Counted from the first letter of the stretch, positions 32,983 through 40,405 are shown. The stretch is DNA of 40,619 nt from Candidatus Peregrinibacteria bacterium (GCA_016932505.1 JAFGCT010000038.1:1-40619); one strand, 5' to 3'. Program-made: numbers and translations. Notes: generated by a model not told the origin, from the letters alone.

Positions 32983-34011
32983 ACAGTAATATTGTGGTGC
33001 TGTTTTCATAAAATTTTCAAACGATTCAAATGTCAGAGACTGCTTTCCGTCACTCAGAGCTTCATCTGGTTTATTATGCACCTCAACTATTATACCATCT
33101 GCACCCGCGGCAAGAGCAGCGCGGGAAAGTGGACTGATTAAATCGTATCTTCCAGCTGCATGACTCGGGTCTGCTATAATTGGCAAATGAGAAATTTCTT
33201 TAATTAAAGCTAGCGAATTCAAATCTAGAATATTTCTTGTTGAATTTTCAAATGTCCTTATCCCTCTTTCACATAGTACTAAGTCCTTATTTCCTTCATT
33301 CAAAATATATTCGGCTGCAAATAAAAATTCATCAACATAGGCACTAAGTCCTCTCTTTAACAATATCGGTTTGCCAAGTTTTGCAACTTTTGTTAATAAA
33401 TCAAAATTCTGCATATTCCTTGCTCCAAGCTGAATCATATCCACATATTCCGCAAATAAATCCAAATGGTCAACGGAAATACATTCACTTACAATTGGTA
33501 AACCGACTTCGTCACCGATTTTTTTCATAAGTTTTAAACCCTCTTCTCCCATACCCTGAAAAGAATATGGTGATGTTCTTGGCTTAAAAGCACCACCCCT
33601 CAGCATATTAGCCCCAAGTTTTTTAACACCTTGAGCAATAGTTCTGAATTGCTCTTCCGATTCAATTCCGCAAGGCCCTGCAATAATTACAGGCTTACCT
33701 CCACCAAAAATTACATCATCATTTATTTTTACTTGCGAGGATTCAGGCTGATACTCCCGACTAACTCTTTTGTAAGGTTTGCTTACAATAAGTATTTCTT
33801 TTACACCAGGAAGGCGGGAAATTTTCCCTTCATCCAATTTACTTTTTTCACCGAGTACTCCAATTGCAACACGTTGTGTTCCATACATCGGTTCAGGTTT
33901 TAAATCATGCTCTTTTACAACTTTAAGCACGTGATCCACCATTTCCTGAGAGGCGTTTTTATCCATTACTATTATCATAATAGGTTCGGTTATAGAATTA
34001 TTGTTTTGCAT
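32971..34011 (-). CDS. aroF: DAHP synthase, type I beta with N-terminal ACT-like domain
   Basis: First step of the shikimate pathway: condenses phosphoenolpyruvate and erythrose 4-phosphate. 346 residues. Residues about 10-85 form a ferredoxin/ACT-like regulatory domain (IMIIVMDKNASQEMVDHVLK), as in the Thermotoga-type enzyme, which is feedback-inhibited by Phe or Tyr. The TIM-barrel follows with IAGPCGIES, RGGAFKPRTSPYSFQG, ILLKRGLSA, LCERGIRTFE and IADPSHAAGRYD. The gene is preceded by a 240-base leader with a Phe/Tyr-rich peptide and attenuator, so both activity and transcription look tied to aromatic amino acids. It is the first gene of aroF-aroB. No Shine-Dalgarno. The last two sense codons and stop lie in a repeat unit. 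Confidence 0.96.
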   Translation of the reverse strand: MQNNNSITEPIMIIVMDKNASQEMVDHVLKVVKEHDLKPEPMYGTQRVAIGVLGEKSKLDEGKISRLPGVKEILIVSKPYKRVSREYQPESSQVKINDDVIFGGGKPVIIAGPCGIESEEQFRTIAQGVKKLGANMLRGGAFKPRTSPYSFQGMGEEGLKLMKKIGDEVGLPIVSECISVDHLDLFAEYVDMIQLGARNMQNFDLLTKVAKLGKPILLKRGLSAYVDEFLFAAEYILNEGNKDLVLCERGIRTFENSTRNILDLNSLALIKEISHLPIIADPSHAAGRYDLISPLSRAALAAGADGIIVEVHNKPDEALSDGKQSLTFESFENFMKTAPQYYCHHE

Positions 34012-34041
34012 TTTTATAGTTAATTAAATATTACAGAAAAA

Positions 34042-34057
34042 TTTGATTCGTATGAAT
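34042..34057 (-). other. Small hairpin just before aroF
   Basis: TGATTC-ATAC-GAATCA, six perfect pairs, followed on the minus strand by AATTTTT. It could be a second weak terminator or mask the aroF start region. Confidence 0.35.
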
Positions 34058-34070
34058 CATTTTATTAATA

Positions 34071-34087
34071 GCCTCGCTTAGCGGGGC
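34071..34087. repeat. CCGCTTAGCGG-type mini-hairpin in the aroF leader
   Basis: GCCTCGC-TTA-GCGGGGC, a 7-pair stem with one mismatch or wobble. It lies between the attenuator and the aroF start codon. Confidence 0.65.
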
Positions 34088-34134
34088 GATAACTCCTGTA
34101 ATATCCAAAATTATTGAAATGCATTGTTTAAATT

Positions 34135-34158
34135 AAAAAAATCCGCATTGTGTGCGGA
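34135..34158 (-). terminator. Attenuator terminator of aroF-aroB
   Basis: On the minus strand TCCGCA-CACAA-TGCGGA folds into a perfect 6-bp hairpin followed by seven U. It lies after the leader peptide and about 120 bases before aroF, so it stops transcription before the gene. Its 5' arm (CCGC at 34154-34157) can instead pair with GCGG at 34192-34195. Confidence 0.85.
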
Positions 34159-34159
34159 C

Positions 34160-34202
34160 ATTATTGTTAAGAAATTTAGTACAACAACATACCGCTTAGC
34201 GG
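34160..34202 (-). promoter_or_regulatory. Pause hairpin and antiterminator of the aroF attenuator
   Basis: Region 1:2 is CCGC-UAA-GCGG (34192-34202), spanning the leader-peptide stop codon. Region 2:3 pairs GCGG (34192-34195) with CCGC of the terminator, strengthened by GUUGUUG (34182-34188) with CAAUAAU (34160-34166), seven pairs including G-U. A ribosome stalled on Phe/Tyr codons would cover region 1 and favour 2:3, preventing the terminator. Confidence 0.75.
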
Positions 34203-34246
34203 GCTTCAAAATAAAATCCAAAGTAATAAAAGTTGTTTATTTTCAT
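34196..34246 (-). CDS. Phe/Tyr-rich leader peptide of aroF
   Basis: A 16-codon ORF too short for routine gene finders: MKINNFYYFGFYFEAR, stop TAA. Seven of the eight codons from Phe6 to Phe13 encode Phe or Tyr (four TTT, two TAT, one TAC). Its ATG is about three bases from the predicted transcription start, so the mRNA is practically leaderless at this end, with no Shine-Dalgarno. The last codons and stop form the 5' half of the pause hairpin. By analogy with the pheA/pheS and trp leaders, slow decoding when Phe- or Tyr-tRNA is scarce would allow aroF-aroB expression. Confidence 0.85.
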   Translation of the reverse strand: MKINNFYYFGFYFEAR

Positions 34247-34255
34247 AACACAAAA

Positions 34256-34283
34256 ATTATACCTTCCTGGATTTTAAAGTCAA
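34256..34283 (-). promoter_or_regulatory. Promoter of the aroF-aroB operon
   Basis: On the minus strand TTGACT (34278-34283), 16 bases, TATAAT (34256-34261). The predicted start is near 34249. Confidence 0.75.
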
Positions 34284-34309
34284 ATTTTAATATTTTTTTA
34301 ATAAAAAAC

Positions 34310-34337
34310 TTTACACTTTATACAAATATGATATAAT
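34310..34337 (+). promoter_or_regulatory. Promoter of the 112-residue gene
   Basis: TTTACA (34310-34315), 16 bases, TATAAT (34332-34337) with a TGA immediately before. The start is predicted near 34344. It diverges from the aroF promoter. Confidence 0.75.
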
Positions 34338-34373
34338 GCTTTCACCCCCCACTTATTTTTTAAGTTGCCCAAC

Positions 34374-34709
34374 ATGAAAAGAATATCATCAACTCCACCG
34401 GGAGCAAGGCCATCCAGCTCTGATTTAATGAAAAAACCTCTGGGAATCAGAGACTTTATTCAGCCTAGAAAAAACACTAATGTTATTAGAGAAAGTAGAG
34501 CAAGAATCTCCTGTATTCCTTCGTCTGACGCAATAAAGGATATACCCGAAGAAGTAAGGCAAAGAATTAGAAACCTTAGTGGCCAAGTCGTTGCACGTAC
34601 TAAAAGGTACCATGAAAGTCCTCAGATAACATTGAAAATAACTAGGGCATTTAGAGATGGAAAATCTCTTGATGAAATTGAAAAAGAGATGTTATCCGAA
34701 GAAGAGTAA
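34374..34709 (+). CDS. Small basic protein of unknown function
   Basis: 112 residues from the ATG at 34374 (MKRISSTPPGARP); a TTG nine bases upstream keeps the frame open but is less likely. The first 45 residues are Pro/Ser/Arg-rich and probably disordered. The rest is helical (IPEEVRQRIRNLSGQVV, then LDEIEKEMLSEEE). No family recognised, and no membrane segment. A well-formed promoter and a 30-base leader containing CCCCCC support expression. It is convergent with pheT, only four bases apart, without a visible terminator. Confidence 0.7.
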   Translation: MKRISSTPPGARPSSSDLMKKPLGIRDFIQPRKNTNVIRESRARISCIPSSDAIKDIPEEVRQRIRNLSGQVVARTKRYHESPQITLKITRAFRDGKSLDEIEKEMLSEEE

Positions 34710-34713
34710 TCCT

Positions 34714-37107
34714 TTATCTTACTTCCGCACCGCTACTTCTAAGCTTTTTCAAAACCTCCTGATGAACAATGTTCACCTCTTCGTCAGTAAGCGTTCTATC
34801 GCTTGCCTGATAAGTAACTGAATATGTTAGGGCTCTTTTATCTTTCTCAATTTTTTCACCCTTATATTCATCAATAAGCTCTATGTTTGATATCAACTTT
34901 TTATCAACACCTTGGATAACTTTGAAGTAATCAGCAGCAAAACTTTTTCTTGGAACAGCGATACTAATATCTAATTGAATAGTAGGGAATTTAGAAAATT
35001 CTTTATATTTTGGCCATTTATCCAAATTAAGGGCATAAATTGCTTCAAGGTCTATACTTGCTGCTGTAACACGTGCCTTAATATCAAAATTCTTAAGAAT
35101 CTGAGGATGTACTTCCGCAATCTGACCAACTACTTGTCCGCGTATTACCAAGTCCGCCTCTCTTCCGGGATGATGTTGTGGGGAGTTTTGTTGAGCTGGC
35201 ATAACTTTAAAACCAACTTCCTCCATAACCCCCTGTAATACACGGAAGTCTTCATTTACAGTAGCTGCCAACAAAGAACTTCTTTCTTCATGTTCATTAT
35301 TACCTGTTTTAAAATAAGTCGGATTAAGCTCAAATACTCTGAATTTATTTCTAAAACGGCGGTTTTCAGAAATTGTCTCCAATACTCTTGGAAGAAGACT
35401 TTGCCTCATAAGAGACATATCACCAGAAATAGGATTCATAATCTCAATAGTTTCCTCATCTGCTTCCATATTACATTTTGAAAGTATTTCAGGACCTAAA
35501 AATGCGTATGTATAAATTTCATTAAATCCAAAAGAAATTAAATCATTTTTTATTCGCTTCTGAAGTTCACGTTTTTGATTTGCTGGAACAGGAGTGATAT
35601 CTGTAACCGGAGTTGAAAGAGGAATATTATCGTAACCGTAAATACGTGCGATTTCTTCAATTAAATCAGCCTGTCTATGCACATCTCCAAGTCTGAAGCT
35701 TGGTATCTGCACCAAAAATCCATCTTCGGTTTTTGAGTTTTCAAAACCTAAATCTTTAAGAATTTTTTCAACTTTTGTAGGTTCAATATCAATGCCAATA
35801 AGTCTATTAATTTGAGATGAAACAAGATTGATTTCACGTTTTTCTGGTTTTTCATTTCTTATATCCACAACTTCACTTGCAACTTTTGCATTAGGACAAA
35901 GATGTAAAATAAGCTCAATTGCTTTGTATAGCCCATCACTTGCAAGTTCAGCATCAACACCTTTTTCATAAATTACCGAAGCATCACTAATGTGACCAAG
36001 GCCTCTGCCACCACTTCTTATTAGGGTTGGATTGTAAACAGGGGATATGAGCCATATTTTATTAGAACTCATTTCAATTCCACTTGTGTAACCACCCATA
36101 ATTCCGCATAAATCAATCAATTCATGACCATCATCAAGAACAATAACATCATCAAATAATTCATGTTCTTGTTTGTCCAATGTCACTATTTTTTCACCTT
36201 TCTTACTTTTTCTCATCGTCCACTTTTTATCTTTTACTCTTTCAACATCAAAAGCATGTAAAGGCATACCAAGTTCCAGCATTACATAATTAGTGGTATC
36301 AACAATATTATTAATAGGATTAACTCCACAGGAAATTAACCTTTTTTTCATCCAGTCGGGACTATCCTTTACTTCAACATCGGTTAAATACACACCCATA
36401 TACCTTGAGCAGACGTCCTTATCTTTAATTGTAATTTTAATCGGAGATGGAGAAGTGCTTTTTGGAAGTTCCTCCGATACACTTTTAGATATAGTTTTTT
36501 CGGCATTTCTCCATTTGCCAAGCCCATTTGCGACAAACTCACGTGCAAAACCGCGATGAGAAAACAAGTCACTTCGATTTGTAATCGCGTGATTATCAAT
36601 ATCCAGAACAACATCTCCAAGGCCTAAAGCATTAGCCAAAGGTGCACCGACTTTTAGATCCAAACTACTTAAATCTACAATTTCCTTTTCAGATTTTTTT
36701 GGGAACATTTCCTCAAGTCCGATTTCTTCACTTGCGCAAATCATTCCAAAACTCTCTTCTCCTCGAATTTTTGCTTTTTCCATTTTTACAACTTCACTAC
36801 CGTGCCATTTCACAATTGCACCTATCTTTGCAAAAGCAACGAGCATACCTTCTTTTACATTGGAACCACCACAGACAACTTGAATATCTTCATTTCCGTC
36901 ATTCACTTTAGCGATTATAAGGCTATCTGCATTTGGATGCTTACTAACATCGACAACTTTACCTACCACAATATTATCCAAATGGTCACCCTGTTTTTCC
37001 ATAGTTTCAACCTCGGCGGAATTTGTAGTAATCACCTCTTTGATTTTTTCATTATTTTTTTCGGTAATATCAATGTAATCCGAAAGCCAATCTAAACTTA
37101 TTTTCAT
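34714..37107 (-). CDS. pheT: Phenylalanyl-tRNA synthetase beta subunit
   Basis: Pairs with PheS to charge tRNA-Phe. 797 residues, a full-length bacterial PheT: N-terminal MKISLDWLSDYIDI, EMAP-like tRNA-binding OB domain (about 40-155; KHPNADSLIIAKV), the B3/B4 editing region, B5 domain (IGIDIEPTKVEKILKDLGF), the catalytic-like module, and the C-terminal anticodon-recognition FDX-ACB domain (KFPTIQLDISIAVPRKSFAADY to the end). Unlike the usual pheS-pheT pair, pheS is not adjacent: upstream is an unrelated Lys/Ala-rich gene behind a terminator, and pheT has its own promoter. No leader peptide or T-box core was found. Confidence 0.96.
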   Translation of the reverse strand: MKISLDWLSDYIDITEKNNEKIKEVITTNSAEVETMEKQGDHLDNIVVGKVVDVSKHPNADSLIIAKVNDGNEDIQVVCGGSNVKEGMLVAFAKIGAIVKWHGSEVVKMEKAKIRGEESFGMICASEEIGLEEMFPKKSEKEIVDLSSLDLKVGAPLANALGLGDVVLDIDNHAITNRSDLFSHRGFAREFVANGLGKWRNAEKTISKSVSEELPKSTSPSPIKITIKDKDVCSRYMGVYLTDVEVKDSPDWMKKRLISCGVNPINNIVDTTNYVMLELGMPLHAFDVERVKDKKWTMRKSKKGEKIVTLDKQEHELFDDVIVLDDGHELIDLCGIMGGYTSGIEMSSNKIWLISPVYNPTLIRSGGRGLGHISDASVIYEKGVDAELASDGLYKAIELILHLCPNAKVASEVVDIRNEKPEKREINLVSSQINRLIGIDIEPTKVEKILKDLGFENSKTEDGFLVQIPSFRLGDVHRQADLIEEIARIYGYDNIPLSTPVTDITPVPANQKRELQKRIKNDLISFGFNEIYTYAFLGPEILSKCNMEADEETIEIMNPISGDMSLMRQSLLPRVLETISENRRFRNKFRVFELNPTYFKTGNNEHEERSSLLAATVNEDFRVLQGVMEEVGFKVMPAQQNSPQHHPGREADLVIRGQVVGQIAEVHPQILKNFDIKARVTAASIDLEAIYALNLDKWPKYKEFSKFPTIQLDISIAVPRKSFAADYFKVIQGVDKKLISNIELIDEYKGEKIEKDKRALTYSVTYQASDRTLTDEEVNIVHQEVLKKLRSSGAEVR

Positions 37108-37112
37108 GTTAT

Positions 37113-37146
37113 TATTACAAAATTACAAAATTGAAAATTACAAAAT
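37113..37146. repeat. TTACAAAA iterations before pheT
   Basis: TTACAAAA, TTACAAAA, TTGAAAA, TTACAAAA: mostly 8-base period, lying in the pheT 5' leader. Related TTTTGTAAT segments occur at 37180 and 37232. Confidence 0.6.
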
Positions 37147-37147
37147 T

Positions 37148-37176
37148 ATTGTAATGGAAACAAAGAGAAATACCAA
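37148..37176 (-). promoter_or_regulatory. Probable pheT promoter
   Basis: On the minus strand TTGGTA (37171-37176), 17 bases, TACAAT (37148-37153). The predicted leader of about 35 bases contains the TTACAAAA iterations. Confidence 0.6.
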
Positions 37177-37197
37177 TGAATTTTGTAATCTTGTAAT

Positions 37198-37226
37198 AAA
37201 AAAGTCCCACCTGGTGGAACTTTTTG
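37198..37226 (-). terminator. Bidirectional intrinsic terminator
   Basis: On the minus strand AAAAAGTTCCACC-AG-GTGGGACTTTTTT: a stem of about 11 pairs with one mismatch, U-runs on both strands. It ends the Lys/Ala-rich gene upstream and isolates pheT. Confidence 0.85.
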
Positions 37227-37249
37227 TTTATAATTTTGTAATATGAAAA

Positions 37250-37825
37250 TTATTTCTTAATTTTCTTTGCCTTTTCTTTTGCTTTTTCCGCAACTTCTGC
37301 CGCTTTTCCGACCATGCCTTTTGCATTTGCAGCAGCATCTGTAGCCTTTCCTGCCATATCTTTAGCTTTTGCCGCACCTTCCATGGCTTTGTTTTTTCCT
37401 GCCATTAAGCTATCTACACCTTTGTCTACCTTTCCGCTGATGTAATCAATAGGGTGTTTAAAAAAGCTAGAACCTTCTTCTTTTAATTTTTTAAATACAT
37501 GTGACTGACCTCCGCCTTGCCCTTGAACAAAATCAATAATGTCATTACTCATTGCAATTAATTCTTCACCAACAACCTCTGGAGCATCTTTTAGGTGTTC
37601 ATATTTTTTTCTAGTTTGTGGCATGCCTAACCAGCTCTTTTGGAAAGCATCAACCTTTTCCTGACTCAAACCGGTCTTAGCCTGAATTTTTGAAAATACA
37701 TCCCCTGCAGCTTTTGTTACTTGATTATTAGTCAGCTTGTCTTTGGCTGCGTTTGCAGTAGCCGTAGCTTTATTTTTAGCTTCTTCGGCAGTTTTTTTCG
37801 GGTCGATTTTTGTTTTAGTCGGCAT
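37250..37825 (-). CDS. Lys/Ala-rich helical protein of unknown function
   Basis: 191 residues, low complexity. The N- and C-terminal thirds are iterated Lys/Ala/Asp/Glu helices (AAKDKLTNNQ, KAKDMAGKATDAAANAKGM, EKAKEKAKKIKK), like apolipoprotein, LEA or histone-tail-like sequences. The middle (VDAFQKSWLGMPQTRKKYEH through GQGGGQSHVFKKL) is more ordinary and contains a Gly/Gln loop. The ends probably bind nucleic acid or membranes by charge. A strong promoter and terminator make it a single-gene unit. No family call is possible, because compositional bias would give misleading matches. Confidence 0.82.
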   Translation of the reverse strand: MPTKTKIDPKKTAEEAKNKATATANAAKDKLTNNQVTKAAGDVFSKIQAKTGLSQEKVDAFQKSWLGMPQTRKKYEHLKDAPEVVGEELIAMSNDIIDFVQGQGGGQSHVFKKLKEEGSSFFKHPIDYISGKVDKGVDSLMAGKNKAMEGAAKAKDMAGKATDAAANAKGMVGKAAEVAEKAKEKAKKIKK

Positions 37826-37857
37826 TTTGTTTAAAATTAGGTTCTGTTTATCATATA

Positions 37858-37886
37858 ATTATAGCAATAAATTAGGATAAATGCAA
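37858..37886 (-). promoter_or_regulatory. Promoter of the Lys/Ala-rich gene
   Basis: On the minus strand TTGCAT (37881-37886), 17 bases, TATAAT (37858-37863). Leader about 26 bases, no Shine-Dalgarno. Confidence 0.75.
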
Positions 37887-38223
37887 GTTTTCTTGTATGT
37901 AGATAACGTTCTATTAGTTTTTTTACTACTTATTACAATAGGGAAAACCTCAAAAATGTTTAGATTTGCTCCGTTATACTCCGCAGATCTTACATATTTT
38001 TGCCTTCGCTTTATTACGTCCCGCTTAGCGGGACTCACTTCGCTCAGACCGGTTTTCTCGCTACTTATGCCAAAACACCGACCACCGCCAGAATCATTAT
38101 CCCTGTTAAGCAAGGTGGGTATCCGCACTTTCCGACCACAGTCAGAAAAAATATTAGATTCCCTTATTAATGATTTGTAGAAAAAATAATGGCGAGTAGC
38201 GTATGTTCCAGCAACACAATTAT
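37887..38223. other. Gene-poor spacer
   Basis: I see no convincing gene. Two overlapping opposite-strand frames (89 and 99 residues) cover it, and neither has a start signal or protein-like composition. The content is a mini-hairpin at 38018-38034, a repeated CCGACCAC...CAGAA (38089 and 38134), and G+C-richer patches unlike the rest of the window. It may be the remnant of an insertion. Confidence 0.5.
38018..38034. repeat. CCGCTTAGCGG mini-hairpin
   Basis: GTCCCGC-TTA-GCGGGAC, seven perfect pairs around a three-base loop, in the gene-poor spacer. Confidence 0.8.
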
Positions 38224-38279
38224 AAATCTCAAATCACAAATCTCAAATCACAAATCTCAAATCACAAATCTTAAATCTC
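38224..38279. repeat. Alternating AAATCTC/AAATCAC heptamer array through a stop codon
   Basis: Eight 7-bp units: AAATCTC and AAATCAC alternate strictly for six units, a 14-bp higher-order repeat, then AAATCTT and AAATCTC. The stop codon (38271-38273) of the DUF3137-like gene and its last two sense codons lie inside the array. Confidence 0.95.
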
Positions 38280-39410
38280 CTTAGCAACACTTCTCTTATC
38301 GCCAGCATCCACTATTTCCCTACATAAAACATCATTTAAGTCGGTTGCAATATCCAGACACTTAATCAAATGATCCTTTTCTCTTTTATAATCTGCATAT
38401 TTAATAATCGGTTGCTTGGTCCTAAAAATACTGCCGGCACTACCCATTTGTTTAAATCCGACCATTATTTCATCACCAACTGTTTCAAATAAAAACACTT
38501 CATCCACTTTCTCTTTTTCTATTAAAGCGCTCATTAGCCTTGGATTGAAAACATAATAAGCATCAGATTCTTTGTCTGTACTATTTATTTTATATAGCTT
38601 ATTAAACTCAATTCCTTCAAGTTGAATGTCTTTGCCATGAATAAATGAGGTAAAGTGCATGCTGTTTTTATAGCATTGTACAGATGGAAAACTTTTATGA
38701 GTTTTTTGAACAACAAACAAATAAGTATAACTCCTTCTGTTTTTTCCAGAACCTATTGTATAAGTGTAATTGCTAAAATAAGTAGGCCTGCCGTCATATT
38801 CAATTTTAAACATCTGATGAAAACGTCCATTCGATCTTTTTAAATACGAAGCGCCATTCGCCTTCCATTTATCTAGCATGCTCTTTGCCTCTACCCTTCT
38901 TAATTCCTCACCATTAAAATCCGATGCGAGTATTTTGCCGAAATATTTTGACATTTGGGCTCCGATATAACCCATATATGCAATTTCACCAAAAAGAATA
39001 ATGAAGAAACTAATATTCAAAATATCTTCACCTAAGCCAAATATTAAATTAACAAGCGTTGTTATCGCAATTCCTAAAATAAGAATCAGGAAAACAGTAA
39101 CGATTGAAGAGAATGGACCAGTCTTTATTTGTGCATACTGAAGAGCGGCAGCCAGATCTATTTCGTCATCTAAATAGCCCTTAGGTTTAAATTCCTTTTT
39201 TAATTCATCAGTTCCAATTCCACCATCTCTACTATTTAATATGTTGATAATTTCCAATATTCTTTTTTCATGAAATTTACTATTTGCTTTCTTCCAAGCA
39301 TTATAAAAATCACCAGTTGATACGCCAGCTTCTAAAGCCTGTTTTTTGGCTTCATCAAGACTAATATCGGGATTTGCCTTTAAAACTTTAATTACATCTT
39401 TGTAATTCAT
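38271..39410 (-). CDS. DUF3137-like membrane protein
   Basis: 379 residues. The helical N-terminal 95 residues (MNYKDVIKVLKANPDISLDE) are followed by two transmembrane helices at about 100-150 (FLILILGIAITTLVNLIFGL and ISFFIILFGEIAYMGYIG). A cytoplasmic alpha/beta domain follows, in which IQLEGIEFNKLYKINSTDK, AYYVFNPRLMSALIE and the following strands match the pattern of DUF3137. The function of that family is unknown. The ATG overlaps the TGA of the polX-like gene by four bases (ATGA), so the two are co-translated. The final codons are part of a heptamer array. Confidence 0.8.
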   Translation of the reverse strand: MNYKDVIKVLKANPDISLDEAKKQALEAGVSTGDFYNAWKKANSKFHEKRILEIINILNSRDGGIGTDELKKEFKPKGYLDDEIDLAAALQYAQIKTGPFSSIVTVFLILILGIAITTLVNLIFGLGEDILNISFFIILFGEIAYMGYIGAQMSKYFGKILASDFNGEELRRVEAKSMLDKWKANGASYLKRSNGRFHQMFKIEYDGRPTYFSNYTYTIGSGKNRRSYTYLFVVQKTHKSFPSVQCYKNSMHFTSFIHGKDIQLEGIEFNKLYKINSTDKESDAYYVFNPRLMSALIEKEKVDEVFLFETVGDEIMVGFKQMGSAGSIFRTKQPIIKYADYKREKDHLIKCLDIATDLNDVLCREIVDAGDKRSVAKEI

Positions 39411-40369
39411 GATTTTCGATTTTTAGGTTTTATATATTTTATTCCAAGTTTATCATAAATTTCTTTTTCGCTCTCACCTGCAACATATTCTCCATCTTTA
39501 AATAGTCCATACTCATTTAATAAATAACCATTTGCAATAGCCACCCTTCTCATCATCACATTATGTTCTTTTGAACCGGTAAAATATAAAAGCGCAGCTC
39601 CATAGCTCTCTTCTGGAACAAATCTTACATCAATCTGTAATTTTTCAGGGGCAATTATGAGTGATACTTTTGTGTCTCCACTAGCCAGCATTGTGTGTTC
39701 GGGGAAGATTTTTTTAATTACTGACTCTGTCTTTTTTGTAACCGACTTAGGCCCTACTACCAACATATCCAAATCTCCAAGTAGTTTAGCTTCACGTCTA
39801 AAGCTTCCCGCTATCTCGGCCTTTTTAACTCCTTTAATCTTTTTAATAGCATTAATTAATTTTTTTGCGATAGGCTCAACCTCCGATCTCTTATGCTTTT
39901 TCTTTTTCTGCTGATCCGTTTCTATTGCTAGAATAATCTTATCAATGGTTTTTTTACCAAATCCCGGCAAAGATTCCAACTCTCCAGTTTTTGCCATTTT
40001 TATCAGTTCTCTTTTAGAATTAATACCTGACATAAAATATAATTTCCTTACTCTACCAGGTCCAATCCCCGGTATTTTTAGCATATCCCTAACTGACTTA
40101 GGCACCTCTTTCCTCAGCTCCTCCAAAAACTTAATTTTATCTGTCTTAATATATTCCATCATCTTATTAGAAAGAGCTCCACCAATCCTAGGGAGTTTTA
40201 AAAATTCCTGTTCACTGGCATTTTTTTTTGTTATAGGCTCAGCCTCTTCCATAATAACTCTTGCTCCTTCCCTATATGCACGCGTTCTAAAAAAACCTTC
40301 CCCCATTATTCCCATAAGGTCAGCTATTTCATTAAAAAGTTTATATAGGTCTTTGTTATAAGTTTTCAT
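39407..40369 (-). CDS. polX: PolX-family DNA polymerase lacking the PHP domain
   Basis: 320 residues. N-terminal 8-kDa-like and fingers region with two helix-hairpin-helix motifs (LPRIGGALSNKM, then IPGIGPGRVRKL and LPGFGKKTIDKI), then the nucleotidyltransferase palm: AGSFRREAKLLGDLDMLVVG carries the first two catalytic Asp, and LQIDVRFVPEESYGAALLYFTGS the third plus dNTP-binding residues. Bacterial PolX is normally about 570 residues with a C-terminal PHP exonuclease; here the protein ends soon after the thumb. It should be a gap-filling repair polymerase without proofreading. The promoter places the transcript start on or beside the ATG, so the mRNA is probably leaderless. Confidence 0.92.
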   Translation of the reverse strand: MKTYNKDLYKLFNEIADLMGIMGEGFFRTRAYREGARVIMEEAEPITKKNASEQEFLKLPRIGGALSNKMMEYIKTDKIKFLEELRKEVPKSVRDMLKIPGIGPGRVRKLYFMSGINSKRELIKMAKTGELESLPGFGKKTIDKIILAIETDQQKKKKHKRSEVEPIAKKLINAIKKIKGVKKAEIAGSFRREAKLLGDLDMLVVGPKSVTKKTESVIKKIFPEHTMLASGDTKVSLIIAPEKLQIDVRFVPEESYGAALLYFTGSKEHNVMMRRVAIANGYLLNEYGLFKDGEYVAGESEKEIYDKLGIKYIKPKNRKS

Positions 40370-40375
40370 AAACCA

Positions 40376-40405
40376 ATTATAGCCTCAACAGTCAATTGGG
40401 CACAA
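40376..40405 (-). promoter_or_regulatory. Promoter of polX, predicted leaderless transcript
   Basis: On the minus strand TTGTGC (40400-40405), 18 bases, TATAAT (40376-40381). The expected start, about seven bases beyond the -10, coincides with the ATG at 40369. Confidence 0.6.

Noticed and set aside
37198-37226. T-box terminator upstream of pheT
   Set aside because: GGTGGGAC looks suggestive, but there is no specifier stem or T-box core, and the hairpin precedes the predicted pheT promoter.
37859-38180. Two overlapping ORFs (89 residues minus, 99 residues plus)
   Set aside because: They lie on opposite strands over the same DNA, lack start signals, have repeat-like composition, and one overlaps a good promoter.
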